DNA from: GCA-2737725 sp033763995
Lineage (GTDB): Bacteria > Pseudomonadota > Alphaproteobacteria > Rhodospirillales > Rhodospirillaceae
Assembly: GCA_033763995.1 (NCBI GenBank)
Contig: JANRJL010000004.1
Coordinates: forward strand, 1 to 64,000
Direction of reading: 5' to 3'
DNA length: 64,000 nucleotides
Shown here: one piece after another, positions 27,979-36,975 of the stretch
Numbering within the stretch: position 1 is the first letter of the stretch
Layout of the letters: each line of letters opens with the position of its first letter
Notes under the pieces: model-generated
Told to the model about the DNA's origin: nothing
The model's database searches: none
Seen by the model: only the letters and a program-made list of their open reading frames with translations
Position numbers and translations under genes: made by a program

Positions 27979-28803
27979 TCAGACATCGCGCTTGACGCTC
28001 TTGACGGCGTCCGAACGCGGGTCTTTCGATTTCGGGTCGGCGGTCTTGGCCGCCGGGTCTTGATGCAGCTGCACGATCAATCGGTCCGGCAAACGCAGGT
28101 CGATCACCGTCAGGTCGCGTTCGAGAATGTTGTGGCTGCGTTGCAGCTCGGCCAGCCGCGTCAGTGCCGCGGCGAGATCGGCTTCGGGCAAGCGCACCGC
28201 GATGCCCGAATCGAACGAGTCGAAATGCAGGTTCCAGCGCCGCTCGCCGATGCGTACCGCGCCGCGCACCCGGGCCAGCAGGTCGGGCTGAGTGTTCAGC
28301 GCCTCAAACAGAGCGGCGGCATGGGTCGGCGCGTCGGCACCGACGATCAGCGGCAGGTCGGCCACCTGGCCCGGAACGTCGACGATGGCCTGGCCGTCGG
28401 CATCCACCAGCGTATAGCGCTGGCCGCGCTGCCACAGGGCGTAGGGCTTGCGCTCGTCGATCAGCACGTGGACGGCGTTGGGCAACTGGCGCTCAACCTG
28501 GGCGCGCTTGACCCAGGGCAGGCTTTCCAAGGCTTCGCGCGCATCCTTGACGTCGATGGACAGGATCGGCGTGCCGCGTTCCACGTCCAACGCCGCCAGA
28601 ATGTCTTCCGGCGCGGTGTTGACGCGGCCTTCCACGGTCAGCGCTTCCAAGCGCCAGCCGCCCAGCGCGCTCAAGTCGACGGCGTCATGAAGCATGTCAT
28701 TCGACAGCACCACCAGGCGCGGCCAGGAATCGGTCATGCGCACGACCAGCGCCGTCACGGCGGCGCCCGCCAGCAGACCCGAAAGGATGGCTAAGCGTCG
28801 CAT
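27979..28803 (-). CDS. ftsQ: Cell division protein FtsQ
   Basis: A 274-residue bitopic inner-membrane protein. One transmembrane helix lies near the N-terminus (LAILSGLLAGAAVTALVV), followed by a periplasmic POTRA domain (LEALTVEGRVNTAPEDILAALDVERGTPILSIDVKDAREALESLPWVKRAQVERQLPNAVHVLIDERKPYALW) and the beta domain. It links FtsA/FtsZ to the septal synthase through FtsL and FtsB. ATG 28803 has GGAG 8 bases upstream and overlaps the end of ddl by 13 bases. The tail after residue 255 is Lys/Asp-rich and low-complexity. Confidence 0.95.
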   Translation of the reverse strand: MRRLAILSGLLAGAAVTALVVRMTDSWPRLVVLSNDMLHDAVDLSALGGWRLEALTVEGRVNTAPEDILAALDVERGTPILSIDVKDAREALESLPWVKRAQVERQLPNAVHVLIDERKPYALWQRGQRYTLVDADGQAIVDVPGQVADLPLIVGADAPTHAAALFEALNTQPDLLARVRGAVRIGERRWNLHFDSFDSGIAVRLPEADLAAALTRLAELQRSHNILERDLTVIDLRLPDRLIVQLHQDPAAKTADPKSKDPRSDAVKSVKRDV

Positions 28804-29711
28804 GCGGCGTGCTCCACCATCCATTGAATGAGGTCGTTAAAGCTGATGCCCAAGTGAGCGGCTTGCTCGGGCACCAACGACGTGGGCGTCAGGCCCGGCT
28901 GGGTGTTGACCTCAAGCATGTAGAACTCGCTGCCGTCGAAGCGCAGATCGGCGCGCGACACCCCGCGGCAGCCCAGCGCACGATGGGCGCGCAGCGAAAG
29001 ATCCATGGCGCGGTCGAAGGCGGCCTTCGGCAGGTCGGCGGGAATGACATGGGCCGAGCCGCCCTTGGCGTACTTGGCCTCGTAGTCATAGAACTCGCGC
29101 TCGGTGTTGATCTCGGTGACCGTCAGGGGCTTGTCGCCCATCACCGACACGGTGACCTCACGCCCGGGCACGAAGCGCTCGGCCATGATCAGGCCTTCGG
29201 GCGGCACGCCCAAGTCATCGAGCGGCGGATGATTGTGGCCGGGGCGCACGATCTTCACGCCGACGCTGGAGCCCTCGTTGAGGGGCTTGAGCACGTAGGG
29301 CCGCGGCATCACGTCTTCGGCTTCGGCGCGCGCGCGGGTGACGATCACTTCTTCCGCCACCGGAATTCCGACCGAGGCGAAAATACGCTTGGCCATGGGC
29401 TTATCCATGGCCATGGCCGAGGCCATGCGGCCCGAGTGCGTGTAGGGCAAGGCCATCATGTCCAGCAGGCCCTGAATGCAGCCGTCCTCGCCGACGCGAC
29501 CATGGAGCGCGTTGAACACGACCTCGGGCTTGGCCTCGGTGAGATCGCGCACCAGTTTGGGCACGTTGCTTGTCACGTCGATGAAAATCATCTCGTGACC
29601 CAGGTCGGTGATGGCCCTGGCGGCGGCGTTGCCGGAAACGAACGAAATCTCGCGCTCCTTCGAGGGGCCGCCCGCCAGCACGGCAATGCGTTTGGCTTTA
29701 CGCGCGCTCAT
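28791..29711 (-). CDS. ddl: D-alanine--D-alanine ligase
   Basis: A 306-residue ATP-grasp enzyme that makes the D-Ala-D-Ala dipeptide for MurF. Key motifs are VLAGGPSKEREISFVSG, VFNALHGRVGEDG, YTHSGRMASAMAMDKPMAKRIF, PYVLKPLNEGSSVGVKIV, GCRGVSRADLRFDG and EVNTQPGLTPTSLVPEQA. ATG 29711 overlaps the murB stop as ATGA. Its own end overlaps ftsQ, so it is translated as part of the dcw chain. Confidence 0.97.
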   Translation of the reverse strand: MSARKAKRIAVLAGGPSKEREISFVSGNAAARAITDLGHEMIFIDVTSNVPKLVRDLTEAKPEVVFNALHGRVGEDGCIQGLLDMMALPYTHSGRMASAMAMDKPMAKRIFASVGIPVAEEVIVTRARAEAEDVMPRPYVLKPLNEGSSVGVKIVRPGHNHPPLDDLGVPPEGLIMAERFVPGREVTVSVMGDKPLTVTEINTEREFYDYEAKYAKGGSAHVIPADLPKAAFDRAMDLSLRAHRALGCRGVSRADLRFDGSEFYMLEVNTQPGLTPTSLVPEQAAHLGISFNDLIQWMVEHAACDA

Positions 29712-30658
29712 GCGGGCCTCGCCAATGCTTTCGGATCGCTCGCGGGCACGCCGATGCGGCGGATTTCCCACTCCAGGCGGATGCCGAATTGCTCCTTCAC
29801 GCGCCGGCGAACCTCTTCGCCCAAGGCTTCCAGCTCGGCGGCGGTCGCGCTGCCGGTGTTGATGAGGAAGTTGGTGTGCTTCTCCGACACTTGCGCGCCG
29901 CCGCGCACCAGGCCGCGGCAGCCGGCTTTGTCGATGAGTTCCCAGGCCTTGGCCTCGGCCGGGTTGGCGAAGGTGGAGCCGCCGGTGCGGCTTTGGGTCG
30001 GCTGGCTGTCTTCGCGTTCGGCGCGGATCGCGCGGATGCGCTCGGTAATGGCTTCGCCGTCGCCCTTCACGCCGCGCAGTTCCGTGCCGATGAACACCCA
30101 GCCCTCGGGCACGCCGCAGTGGCGATAACTAAAGCCGAGTTCGTCGAGTGAAAGCTTGTGGACATTGCCCTGCATGTCGAGCGCCGTGGCGCTGAGGCAG
30201 ATGTTCTGCATTTCGCGGCCGTAGGCGCCGGCGTTCATGCGCAAGGCCCCGCCGATGGTGCCGGGAATGCCGGTGAGAAACTCCAGCCCCGCGATGGAAG
30301 CATCGCGCGCGGCCGTTGCGACATTGGCGTCCACGGCGGCAGCGCCGCAGCGCAGGGTCACGCCGTCCGCCTCGGTGGTGTTGAAGGCCTTGCCCAGGCG
30401 AATCACCACGCCCGGAACGCCGCCGTCGCGCACCAGAAGGTTCGAGCCCAGGCCGATCACTGTCACGGGCACGTCGTCGGGCTTGGCTTTCAAGAACGCC
30501 GCAAGGTCTGTCACGTCGGCGGGCGTAAACACGACTTCTGCCGGGCCGCCAACGCGGAACCACGTCATGCGGCCCAAGTCAGCCATGGCCTCATAGCTGC
30601 CGCGGACAGCCGGCAAGCGTTGGATCAGCCCGGTCGTGATTGCGTGGGCTGCCATCAT
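29708..30658 (-). CDS. murB: UDP-N-acetylenolpyruvoylglucosamine reductase
   Basis: A 316-residue FAD enzyme that reduces enolpyruvyl-UDP-GlcNAc to UDP-MurNAc. The FAD-binding segment reads MTWFRVGGPAEVVFTPADVTDL, then VIGLGSNLLVRDGG and GLEFLTGIPGTIGGALRMNAGAYGREM. The catalytic region SRTGGSTFANPAEAKAWELIDKAGCRG has the Ser proton donor. This is a type IIa-like, short MurB. The first of two tandem ATG codons (30658) overlaps the murC stop as ATGA. Confidence 0.97.
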   Translation of the reverse strand: MMAAHAITTGLIQRLPAVRGSYEAMADLGRMTWFRVGGPAEVVFTPADVTDLAAFLKAKPDDVPVTVIGLGSNLLVRDGGVPGVVIRLGKAFNTTEADGVTLRCGAAAVDANVATAARDASIAGLEFLTGIPGTIGGALRMNAGAYGREMQNICLSATALDMQGNVHKLSLDELGFSYRHCGVPEGWVFIGTELRGVKGDGEAITERIRAIRAEREDSQPTQSRTGGSTFANPAEAKAWELIDKAGCRGLVRGGAQVSEKHTNFLINTGSATAAELEALGEEVRRRVKEQFGIRLEWEIRRIGVPASDPKALARPA

Positions 30659-32106
30659 GCGGCGCTCCCGGTGCGGCGTTGCCCGCCCGCGCTGGACTTG
30701 CGGATGGCGGCGAGTTCGCCGGGCAATGCGTTGGCCCAGGCGGTGATGTTGCCGGCGCCCAGGCAAACCACGTAGTCGCCGGGCTTGGCGATATCGTCGA
30801 TGACGGCGGCCAAGTGCTTGGGCGACAGCAACGCCGTCACTTGCGGATGGCCGTGGGCGTGCAAGCCGTTGATCAGGCCGTCGCGGTTCATGCCCTCGAT
30901 GGGCGCCTCACCGGCGGGATAAACATCGGCCACGATGACGTGGTCGGCGTCGTTGAAACAGGTGCAGAAGCCCTCGAACAGCGCTTGCAGGCGCGAGTAA
31001 CGGTGCGGCTGCACCACCGCGATGACGCGGCCCTTGGCGGTGGTGCGCGCGGCCTTCAACACGGCGGCGATTTCCACCGGGTGATGGCCGTAGTCGTCGA
31101 TGATGGTGATGCCGTCCACCTCGCCGGCCTTGGTGAAGCGGCGTTTGACGCCCTTGAAGCGCGCGAGGCCGTCGCGAATGACATCGTCGCCGATGCCCAT
31201 TTCGGCGGCCACCGATACGGCGGCCAGGGCGTTGAGGACGTTGTGCTGGCCGAACATCGGCAAGCGGATGTCCTTGATGGAGCGCTCCCCGCCGGTGACG
31301 CGGTCGGAGATCGCCGCGTCGAAGCGCGCGCCCGCGCCGTCCAGCACGACATTGAGTCCGCGCACGATGGCCGCGGGGCTGAGGCCGTAGGTGACGATCT
31401 TGCGGTCCTGCAGGTGGGGCAACAGCGACTGCACCTCGGGGTGGTCGATGCAAAGCACGGCAAAGCCGTAGAAGGGAATCGCTTCGATGAACTTGCGGAA
31501 AGCACCTTTGAGGGCCGCGAAGTCGCCGTAGAAGTCCATGTGCTCGGGATCGATGTTGGTGACCACGGCAATTGTCGCCGGCAGGCGATTGAACGTGCCG
31601 TCGGACTCGTCGGCCTCCACCACCATCCACTCGCCCGTGCCGAGGCGCGCGTTGGTGCCGTAGGCGTTGATGATGCCGCCGTTGATGACGGTGGGATCGA
31701 GCTTGGCGGTCTCCAACACGCTGGCGATCAGCGACGTGGTCGTGGTCTTGCCGTGGGTGCCGCCGATGGCCACCGACCACTTCAGGCGCATCAACTCGGC
31801 CAGCATCTCGGCGCGGCGCACGACCGGCAGCATGGCCTTGCGCGCGGCCAGCACCTCGGGGTTGTCGGGCTTCACCGCCGACGAGATGACGATGACGCGG
31901 GCGTCGCCCAGGTTTTCGCCGCGGTGGCCCACTTCGACCCGGATGCCGAGCGCGCGCAGTCGATCGACGTTGGCGTTCTGGGCAATATCGCTGCCTTGGA
32001 CCTTGTAGCCCAAGTTGCGCATCACCTCGGCGATGCCGCTCATGCCGATCCCGCCGATGCCGACGAAGTGAATGATTCCGATGTCGAGTGGCATCGATTG
32101 CATCAA
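30655..32106 (-). CDS. murC: UDP-N-acetylmuramate--L-alanine ligase
   Basis: A 483-residue Mur ligase that adds L-Ala to UDP-MurNAc. The N-terminal Rossmann part has IIHFVGIGGIGMSGIAEVMRNLGYKVQGSD. The ATP site is GGTHGKTTTTSLIA. The substrate region is VVEADESDGTF and NIDPEHMDFYGDF. The C-terminal domain has TIIDDYGHHPVEI and VVQPHRYSR. ATG 32106 overlaps the murG stop as ATGA. Confidence 0.98.
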   Translation of the reverse strand: MMQSMPLDIGIIHFVGIGGIGMSGIAEVMRNLGYKVQGSDIAQNANVDRLRALGIRVEVGHRGENLGDARVIVISSAVKPDNPEVLAARKAMLPVVRRAEMLAELMRLKWSVAIGGTHGKTTTTSLIASVLETAKLDPTVINGGIINAYGTNARLGTGEWMVVEADESDGTFNRLPATIAVVTNIDPEHMDFYGDFAALKGAFRKFIEAIPFYGFAVLCIDHPEVQSLLPHLQDRKIVTYGLSPAAIVRGLNVVLDGAGARFDAAISDRVTGGERSIKDIRLPMFGQHNVLNALAAVSVAAEMGIGDDVIRDGLARFKGVKRRFTKAGEVDGITIIDDYGHHPVEIAAVLKAARTTAKGRVIAVVQPHRYSRLQALFEGFCTCFNDADHVIVADVYPAGEAPIEGMNRDGLINGLHAHGHPQVTALLSPKHLAAVIDDIAKPGDYVVCLGAGNITAWANALPGELAAIRKSSAGGQRRTGSAA

Positions 32107-33326
32107 GCGGCTCCCCGCGTCATACGACGGTTCATGGTGTGATCGCGATTCAAGGCGGTAATCGTCGCCGACATCGGCACGCCAGCCGCCGCGCGGTGAT
32201 GGCGTGCGCCGTTCTTGTTGGGCACGAGGCCTCCGACGACGTCGGCAATGCGGCTGGCGGCATCGACGATGCTGAATTGCTGCGCGCGGGCGGCGACGTC
32301 GCTTAACTGCTGCGGATCGTCGACGATCGTGGTCAGCAGCTTGGCCAGGGCTTCTGGCGTGAAGTCAGGCTGCGCCAGCATCCACCCGCCGCCCGCCGTG
32401 ATCAGCGCCTTGGCATTGGCGGTTTGGTGGTCGTCGGCGGCGAACGGGTAGGGCACGAGCAAGCTCGGCCGGCCACTGATGGTCACTTCGGCCACCGTCG
32501 AAGCGCCGGCGCGCGCGATCAGCAAATGCGCCTTGGCGAGCAATTCCGGCACGTTATCGAAGAAGTGACGCAGTTCGACGTGAACGCCGGTCCCCGTGTA
32601 GTCCGCCATGGTGCGGTCGATTTCTTCCGGTCGGCATTGCTGCGAAATCTCGATGCGATGACGCAGGGCCTGGGGCAGCAGCTTGACGGCCGCGGGCAGC
32701 ACATCGCTGAACACGCGCGCGCCCTGGCTGCCGCCCAAGACCAGCAAGCGCACCGGGCCTGCGGCTTTCGGCGCCTCATAGGGAATGGCGCGCACGGCGG
32801 CGACCGCCGCACGCACCGGCAATCCGGTCCGCACCACGTGGGCCCGCTCAGGTGCGGGCCGCGAGAGATCGAACGACGTGCAGACGCGGTTCACGCGGGT
32901 GGCCAACGTCCGATTAACCCAACCCAGGACCGCGTTCTGTTCATGGATGGCCGTGGCCACGTTCAACGAGATTGCCGCGAGCATGGTGGGTGCGGCGGCA
33001 TAGCCGCCGAAGCCGACGACAGCGGCGGGGGCAATGCGCTTCAAGATGGCCCGCGCCTGCGCGGTTCCCACGGCCAAATCGATCAAGCCCATGACCTTGC
33101 CAAGCGCGTTGCGGCCCGCGAGGGCGGACGCCCGCACGAAATGCTTGTCGATCAGGCCCAAGGTGCCGCCATAGCGCTCGCCGCGCTGATCCGTGATCAA
33201 GGCGAGGCGGTAACCCTGCGCCAGCAGTTCCTGCGCCAGGGCCTCTGCCGGGAACACGTGCCCGCCGGTGCCGCCGGCGGCCAGCACGATCAATGGCGCT
33301 TGGGTGAGGGGCACGGCGTCGGTCAT
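32103..33326 (-). CDS. murG: UDP-GlcNAc:lipid I GlcNAc transferase MurG
   Basis: A 407-residue GT-B glycosyltransferase acting on the inner face of the inner membrane, converting lipid I to lipid II. N-terminal motif LIVLAAGGTGGHVFPAEALAQEL, then VVGFGGYAAAPTMLAA and HEQNAVLGWVNR. C-terminal motifs are LLVLGGSQGARVFSDVLP, ARAGASTVAEVTISGRPSLLVPYPFAADDHQTANA. ATG 33326 overlaps the ftsW stop as ATGA. About 40 residues beyond the usual end (after VGGLVPN) are Arg/His-rich and unlike the catalytic core, an unusual tail. Confidence 0.97.
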   Translation of the reverse strand: MTDAVPLTQAPLIVLAAGGTGGHVFPAEALAQELLAQGYRLALITDQRGERYGGTLGLIDKHFVRASALAGRNALGKVMGLIDLAVGTAQARAILKRIAPAAVVGFGGYAAAPTMLAAISLNVATAIHEQNAVLGWVNRTLATRVNRVCTSFDLSRPAPERAHVVRTGLPVRAAVAAVRAIPYEAPKAAGPVRLLVLGGSQGARVFSDVLPAAVKLLPQALRHRIEISQQCRPEEIDRTMADYTGTGVHVELRHFFDNVPELLAKAHLLIARAGASTVAEVTISGRPSLLVPYPFAADDHQTANAKALITAGGGWMLAQPDFTPEALAKLLTTIVDDPQQLSDVAARAQQFSIVDAASRIADVVGGLVPNKNGARHHRAAAGVPMSATITALNRDHTMNRRMTRGAA

Positions 33327-34453
33327 GTCGCATGCCCTTCGATGTCGCGGCGCCGGCGCGTCAGCGCCAGGATCATGCCCATGCCCATGCCCAAGGCCAC
33401 CAAGGACGAACCGCCGTAAGACACGAAGGGCAGCGTCATGCCCTTGGTTGGCATCATGTGCAGGCTCGAAGCCATGTTGATGATCGCCTGCAGGCCGAAC
33501 TGGACGGCGAGCCCGCCCACGGCCAGCAGCACGAACATGTTCTCCTCGCGCGTGACCTTGAGCAGCGCCCGGATGACCAGGAAACCGAACAAGGCCACCA
33601 TGAGCAGGCACAAGAAGATGCCGAACTCCTCGCCGGCGACGGCGAAGATGAAATCGGTGTGGGCGTCGGGCAGGGCCTCTTTCACGCGGCCCTCGCCGGG
33701 CCCGCGCCCGAACAAGCCACCTTGCTGGAAGGCGCGCATGGCTTGCGTGATTTGGTAGTTGTCGCCGCTCGCCGGGTCGAGAAAGCGGTCGACGCGGCTG
33801 GCGACGTGAGGAAACGTGAAATAAGCGCCGACGATGGCGCCCAGGCCCGCCACCACGATCAGGATGACCCAGAACATGGGCAGCCCGGCCATGAAGAACT
33901 GCGCGCACCACACGGCGGTGACGACCAGGGTCATGCCGATGTCGGGTTGGCTGAGCAAAATCGCGACCACGGCCAGCAACAGCCCCATGGAAATGAGATT
34001 GCCGGGGAAATCTTCGCGCAGGCGATGTTCGGAGAACATCCACGCGGCCACCACGGCAAAGAAGGGTTTGACGAATTCCGACGGCTGCAGCGACATGCCC
34101 GCGATGTAGATCCAACGCTGCGCGCCTTTGATCTCCGTGCCCACGGCCAATGTCGCCAGCATCAGGGCCATGGCCAGGATGAACCCGATCACGGCGAAGC
34201 GGCGCACCTGGATGGGCGCCATCAAGGAAATCGCGAAGATCACCATGATGGTGACCGGCAGGAACACCATTTGCCGGCGCACGAAGTGGAAGGTGTCGGC
34301 GCCGATGCGCTCGGCGGCGGGCGGCCCGGCGGCGAAATTCAGAAGAATGCCGATGCCGATCAGCAGGCCGACGGCGGCCAGCATCCATTTATCCACGGTC
34401 CACCACCACCGGCCGACGGTGCTGGTATCGGTGCGGGCCAGCGTCGTGCTCAT
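33323..34453 (-). CDS. ftsW: Septal peptidoglycan glycosyltransferase FtsW
   Basis: A 376-residue SEDS-family polytopic membrane protein with about ten hydrophobic helices. Conserved segments are GAQRWIYIAGMSLQPSEFVKPFF, LLSQPDIGMTLVV (with the essential Asp) and the extracellular loop GDNYQITQAMRAFQQGGLFGRGPGEG. The end is HTDFIFAVAGEEFG, INMASSLHMMPTKGMTLPFVSYGGSSLV. It polymerises lipid II at the septum with FtsI. ATG 34453 overlaps murD as ATGA. Confidence 0.97.
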   Translation of the reverse strand: MSTTLARTDTSTVGRWWWTVDKWMLAAVGLLIGIGILLNFAAGPPAAERIGADTFHFVRRQMVFLPVTIMVIFAISLMAPIQVRRFAVIGFILAMALMLATLAVGTEIKGAQRWIYIAGMSLQPSEFVKPFFAVVAAWMFSEHRLREDFPGNLISMGLLLAVVAILLSQPDIGMTLVVTAVWCAQFFMAGLPMFWVILIVVAGLGAIVGAYFTFPHVASRVDRFLDPASGDNYQITQAMRAFQQGGLFGRGPGEGRVKEALPDAHTDFIFAVAGEEFGIFLCLLMVALFGFLVIRALLKVTREENMFVLLAVGGLAVQFGLQAIINMASSLHMMPTKGMTLPFVSYGGSSLVALGMGMGMILALTRRRRDIEGHAT

Positions 34454-35868
34454 GCGGTGGCCCTCCGGTCGCCGTTGGCGGGCTGCGAAGCGGTGGGCCA
34501 AAGCGACAGCACCTCGGCGCGGAAGCAGTCGCCGCGCTCCTCGAAGTTCTTGAACATGTCGAAGGACGCGCAAGCCGGCGACAGCAGCACGACGGCGCCC
34601 GGGCGTTTGTCCGTCAGCGCACGCTCGCCGGCATCCTCGACGGCGGTTTCCAGGTCCTCGTACAGATCATGCGAAACCTTGTTGCCTTCGAGCGTGTCGG
34701 CGAAGGCGTCGGCGGCTTCGCCGATGAGGAAGGCGTGACGAATGCGCGGGAACAGCGGCTTGAGGGACTCGATGCCGCCTTCCTTCGCGCGCCCGCCGGC
34801 AATCCAATAGATGTTGTCGTAGCAGCGCAGCGCTTTTTCGGTTGCGTCGGCGTTGGTCGCCTTGCTGTCGTTGACGAAACTCACGCCGTTCACGACGGCC
34901 ACCAGTTCCTGCCGGTGCGGAAGGCCTTTGAACGTCTTCAGGGCCGTGGCGATCACGTGGGGCGCAATGCCTTGCGAGCGTGCGGCGGCATAAGCGGCGG
35001 CGGCGTTCTGCCAGTTGTGCTCCCCCGGCAACGTGGCGATGGTGCGCAAATCAATGACGCTGGCGGCGCGGCCTTCGCTGGCATCAATCAGCGTGCCGTT
35101 TTCGACATAGATGCCGCGGGGCAGGGCCTTGCGCACGGAGATGGGCATCACGTGATGCGAGCCCGCGCGCGTGAGCTGCTCGGCCACATTCGCGCTGTAG
35201 GCGTCATCCACGCCGATGATCGCGGTGCGCGGATGGCGTTGATTGGCAAAGATGCGTTTCTTCGCCGCCACGTAGCCGTCCATGCTGCCGTGGCGGTCGA
35301 GATGATCGGGTGTGATGTTGAGAAAGATCGCCGTTTCCAGCGACAGCGACGGTACGAGTTCGAGCTGATAGGACGACAGTTCCAGCACGTAGGTGCCGAA
35401 GGCGCCCAAGGGCGCGAGATCGAGCGCCGGTGTGCCGAGATTACCGCCCACCTCGGTCACGCGTCCCGCATGGCGGAACACATGGGCCGTCAGCGCCGTG
35501 GTGGTGGACTTGCCGTTGGTGCCGGTGATGCCGATGAAACTCGCCGCCTGTTGCGCCCGGCACAGCAGATCGACGTCGCAAATCAACGGGATATTCTGCG
35601 CGCGCGCCTTGATCGCCAGCGGATGCGGCTTGGGCAGTGTGTGAGGCACGCCCGGGCTCCACACGATGCAGGCGGCATCCAAGCGCTCGGCGCCGGCGTC
35701 GAGCAGCGGCCAGCCCGCCGCGTTCGCGGCCTTGCGTTGCTCGGCCTTGTCGTCCCACACGCTCACGTGCGCGCCACCCGCCTTCAAGGCAGCCGCCGCC
35801 GACAGCCCGGACTTGCCGAGGCCCATGACGGCGACGCGTTGCGTTGCGAAGGTGGGGACGGGGATCAT
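34450..35868 (-). CDS. murD: UDP-N-acetylmuramoylalanine--D-glutamate ligase
   Basis: A 472-residue Mur ligase adding D-Glu to UDP-MurNAc-L-Ala. N-terminal VAVMGLGKSGLSAAAAL, ATP site GITGTNGKSTTTALTAH, then VLELSSYQLEL and FLNITPDHLDRHGS. The C-terminal region has KTFKGLPHRQELVA, FVNDSKATNADATEKAL and WIAGGRAKEGG. It starts 7 bases after mraY and overlaps ftsW by 4 bases at its end. Confidence 0.98.
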   Translation of the reverse strand: MIPVPTFATQRVAVMGLGKSGLSAAAALKAGGAHVSVWDDKAEQRKAANAAGWPLLDAGAERLDAACIVWSPGVPHTLPKPHPLAIKARAQNIPLICDVDLLCRAQQAASFIGITGTNGKSTTTALTAHVFRHAGRVTEVGGNLGTPALDLAPLGAFGTYVLELSSYQLELVPSLSLETAIFLNITPDHLDRHGSMDGYVAAKKRIFANQRHPRTAIIGVDDAYSANVAEQLTRAGSHHVMPISVRKALPRGIYVENGTLIDASEGRAASVIDLRTIATLPGEHNWQNAAAAYAAARSQGIAPHVIATALKTFKGLPHRQELVAVVNGVSFVNDSKATNADATEKALRCYDNIYWIAGGRAKEGGIESLKPLFPRIRHAFLIGEAADAFADTLEGNKVSHDLYEDLETAVEDAGERALTDKRPGAVVLLSPACASFDMFKNFEERGDCFRAEVLSLWPTASQPANGDRRATA

Positions 35869-35875
35869 GCCGGGC

Positions 35876-36961
35876 TCACCTCAACTTCAACGTCGCCAGG
35901 CCGGCGATGGCCAGGATCATGGCGATGATCCAGAATCGAATAACGATGGTGGACTCGGCCCACCCCTTTTCCTCGTAGTGGTGGTGCAGGGGCGCCATGC
36001 GGAACACCCGCTTGCCCGTGAGCTTGAAGGACACCACCTGAACGATGACCGAGATCGTCTCCAGCACGAACAGGCCGCCGACGATTCCCAGCACGATCTC
36101 GTGCTTGGTGACCACCGCGACCGAACCCAGCGCACCGCCCATGGCCAGCGAGCCGGTGTCGCCCATGAACACCATGGCGGGCGGGGCGTTGAACCACAGG
36201 AAGCCGAGCCCCGCGCCCACCACCGCGCCGCAGAAAATGGCGAGCTCGCCGGCGCCCGCGACGTAGTGCACCTGCAGATAGTTGGCGAAGACGCTGTTGC
36301 CGATCAGGTACGAGATCACCACGAACACGCCGGCGGCGATCATCACCGGCACGATGGCCAGGCCGTCCAATCCGTCCGTCAAATTCACGGCATTGCCCGC
36401 GCCGACCATGATGAAGGCGGCAAAGGCGATGTAGAACACGCCCAGGTCCAACAGCACGTCCTTGAAGATCGGCAGCGCCAGCTTGTTCGAGAGATCAGGC
36501 GCGCTGATATCGGCGATCCACACGGCGGCGGCCACGGCGATGGCGATTTCGGCCGCCAGCTTCAAGCGCCCCGCCAAGCCGCCGACCGACCGGCGCTTGA
36601 CCTTCATGTAATCGTCCATGAAGCCGATCAAGCCGTAGCCCAGCGTCACCAGCAGCACGACCCAAACGTAGCGATTGCTGAGGTCGGCCCAGAGTAACGT
36701 TGCGATTCCGATGCCCAGCAGGATCATCACGCCGCCCATGGTGGGCGTGCCCTGCTTGGTGATGAGGTGACTTTGCGGGCCGTCTTGGCGGATCGGCTGA
36801 CCCTTGCCCTGTTTCGCCTTGAGCCATTGGATGATGGCCGGGCCGAACACGAAGCACACGAACATCGCCGTCACCACCGCCGCGCCGGCGCGGAAAGTCA
36901 GATACCGGAACACGTTCAAGACCGGAATTTGGTCGGCGAACTCGGAGAGCATGAACAACAT
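35876..36961 (-). CDS. mraY: Phospho-MurNAc-pentapeptide translocase MraY
   Basis: A 361-residue integral membrane enzyme with about ten helices that makes lipid I from UDP-MurNAc-pentapeptide and undecaprenyl phosphate. Diagnostic motifs are GTPTMGGVMILLG, the acidic pair in GLIGFMDDYMKVKRRS, VNLTDGLDGLAI, the catalytic region VFMGDTGSLAMGGALG, and APLHHHYEEKGWAES. AGGAGA lies about 10 bases before the ATG at 36961. It follows murF by 14 bases. Confidence 0.98.
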   Translation of the reverse strand: MLFMLSEFADQIPVLNVFRYLTFRAGAAVVTAMFVCFVFGPAIIQWLKAKQGKGQPIRQDGPQSHLITKQGTPTMGGVMILLGIGIATLLWADLSNRYVWVVLLVTLGYGLIGFMDDYMKVKRRSVGGLAGRLKLAAEIAIAVAAAVWIADISAPDLSNKLALPIFKDVLLDLGVFYIAFAAFIMVGAGNAVNLTDGLDGLAIVPVMIAAGVFVVISYLIGNSVFANYLQVHYVAGAGELAIFCGAVVGAGLGFLWFNAPPAMVFMGDTGSLAMGGALGSVAVVTKHEIVLGIVGGLFVLETISVIVQVVSFKLTGKRVFRMAPLHHHYEEKGWAESTIVIRFWIIAMILAIAGLATLKLR

Positions 36962-36975
36962 CGGCGCGCGGTCTC

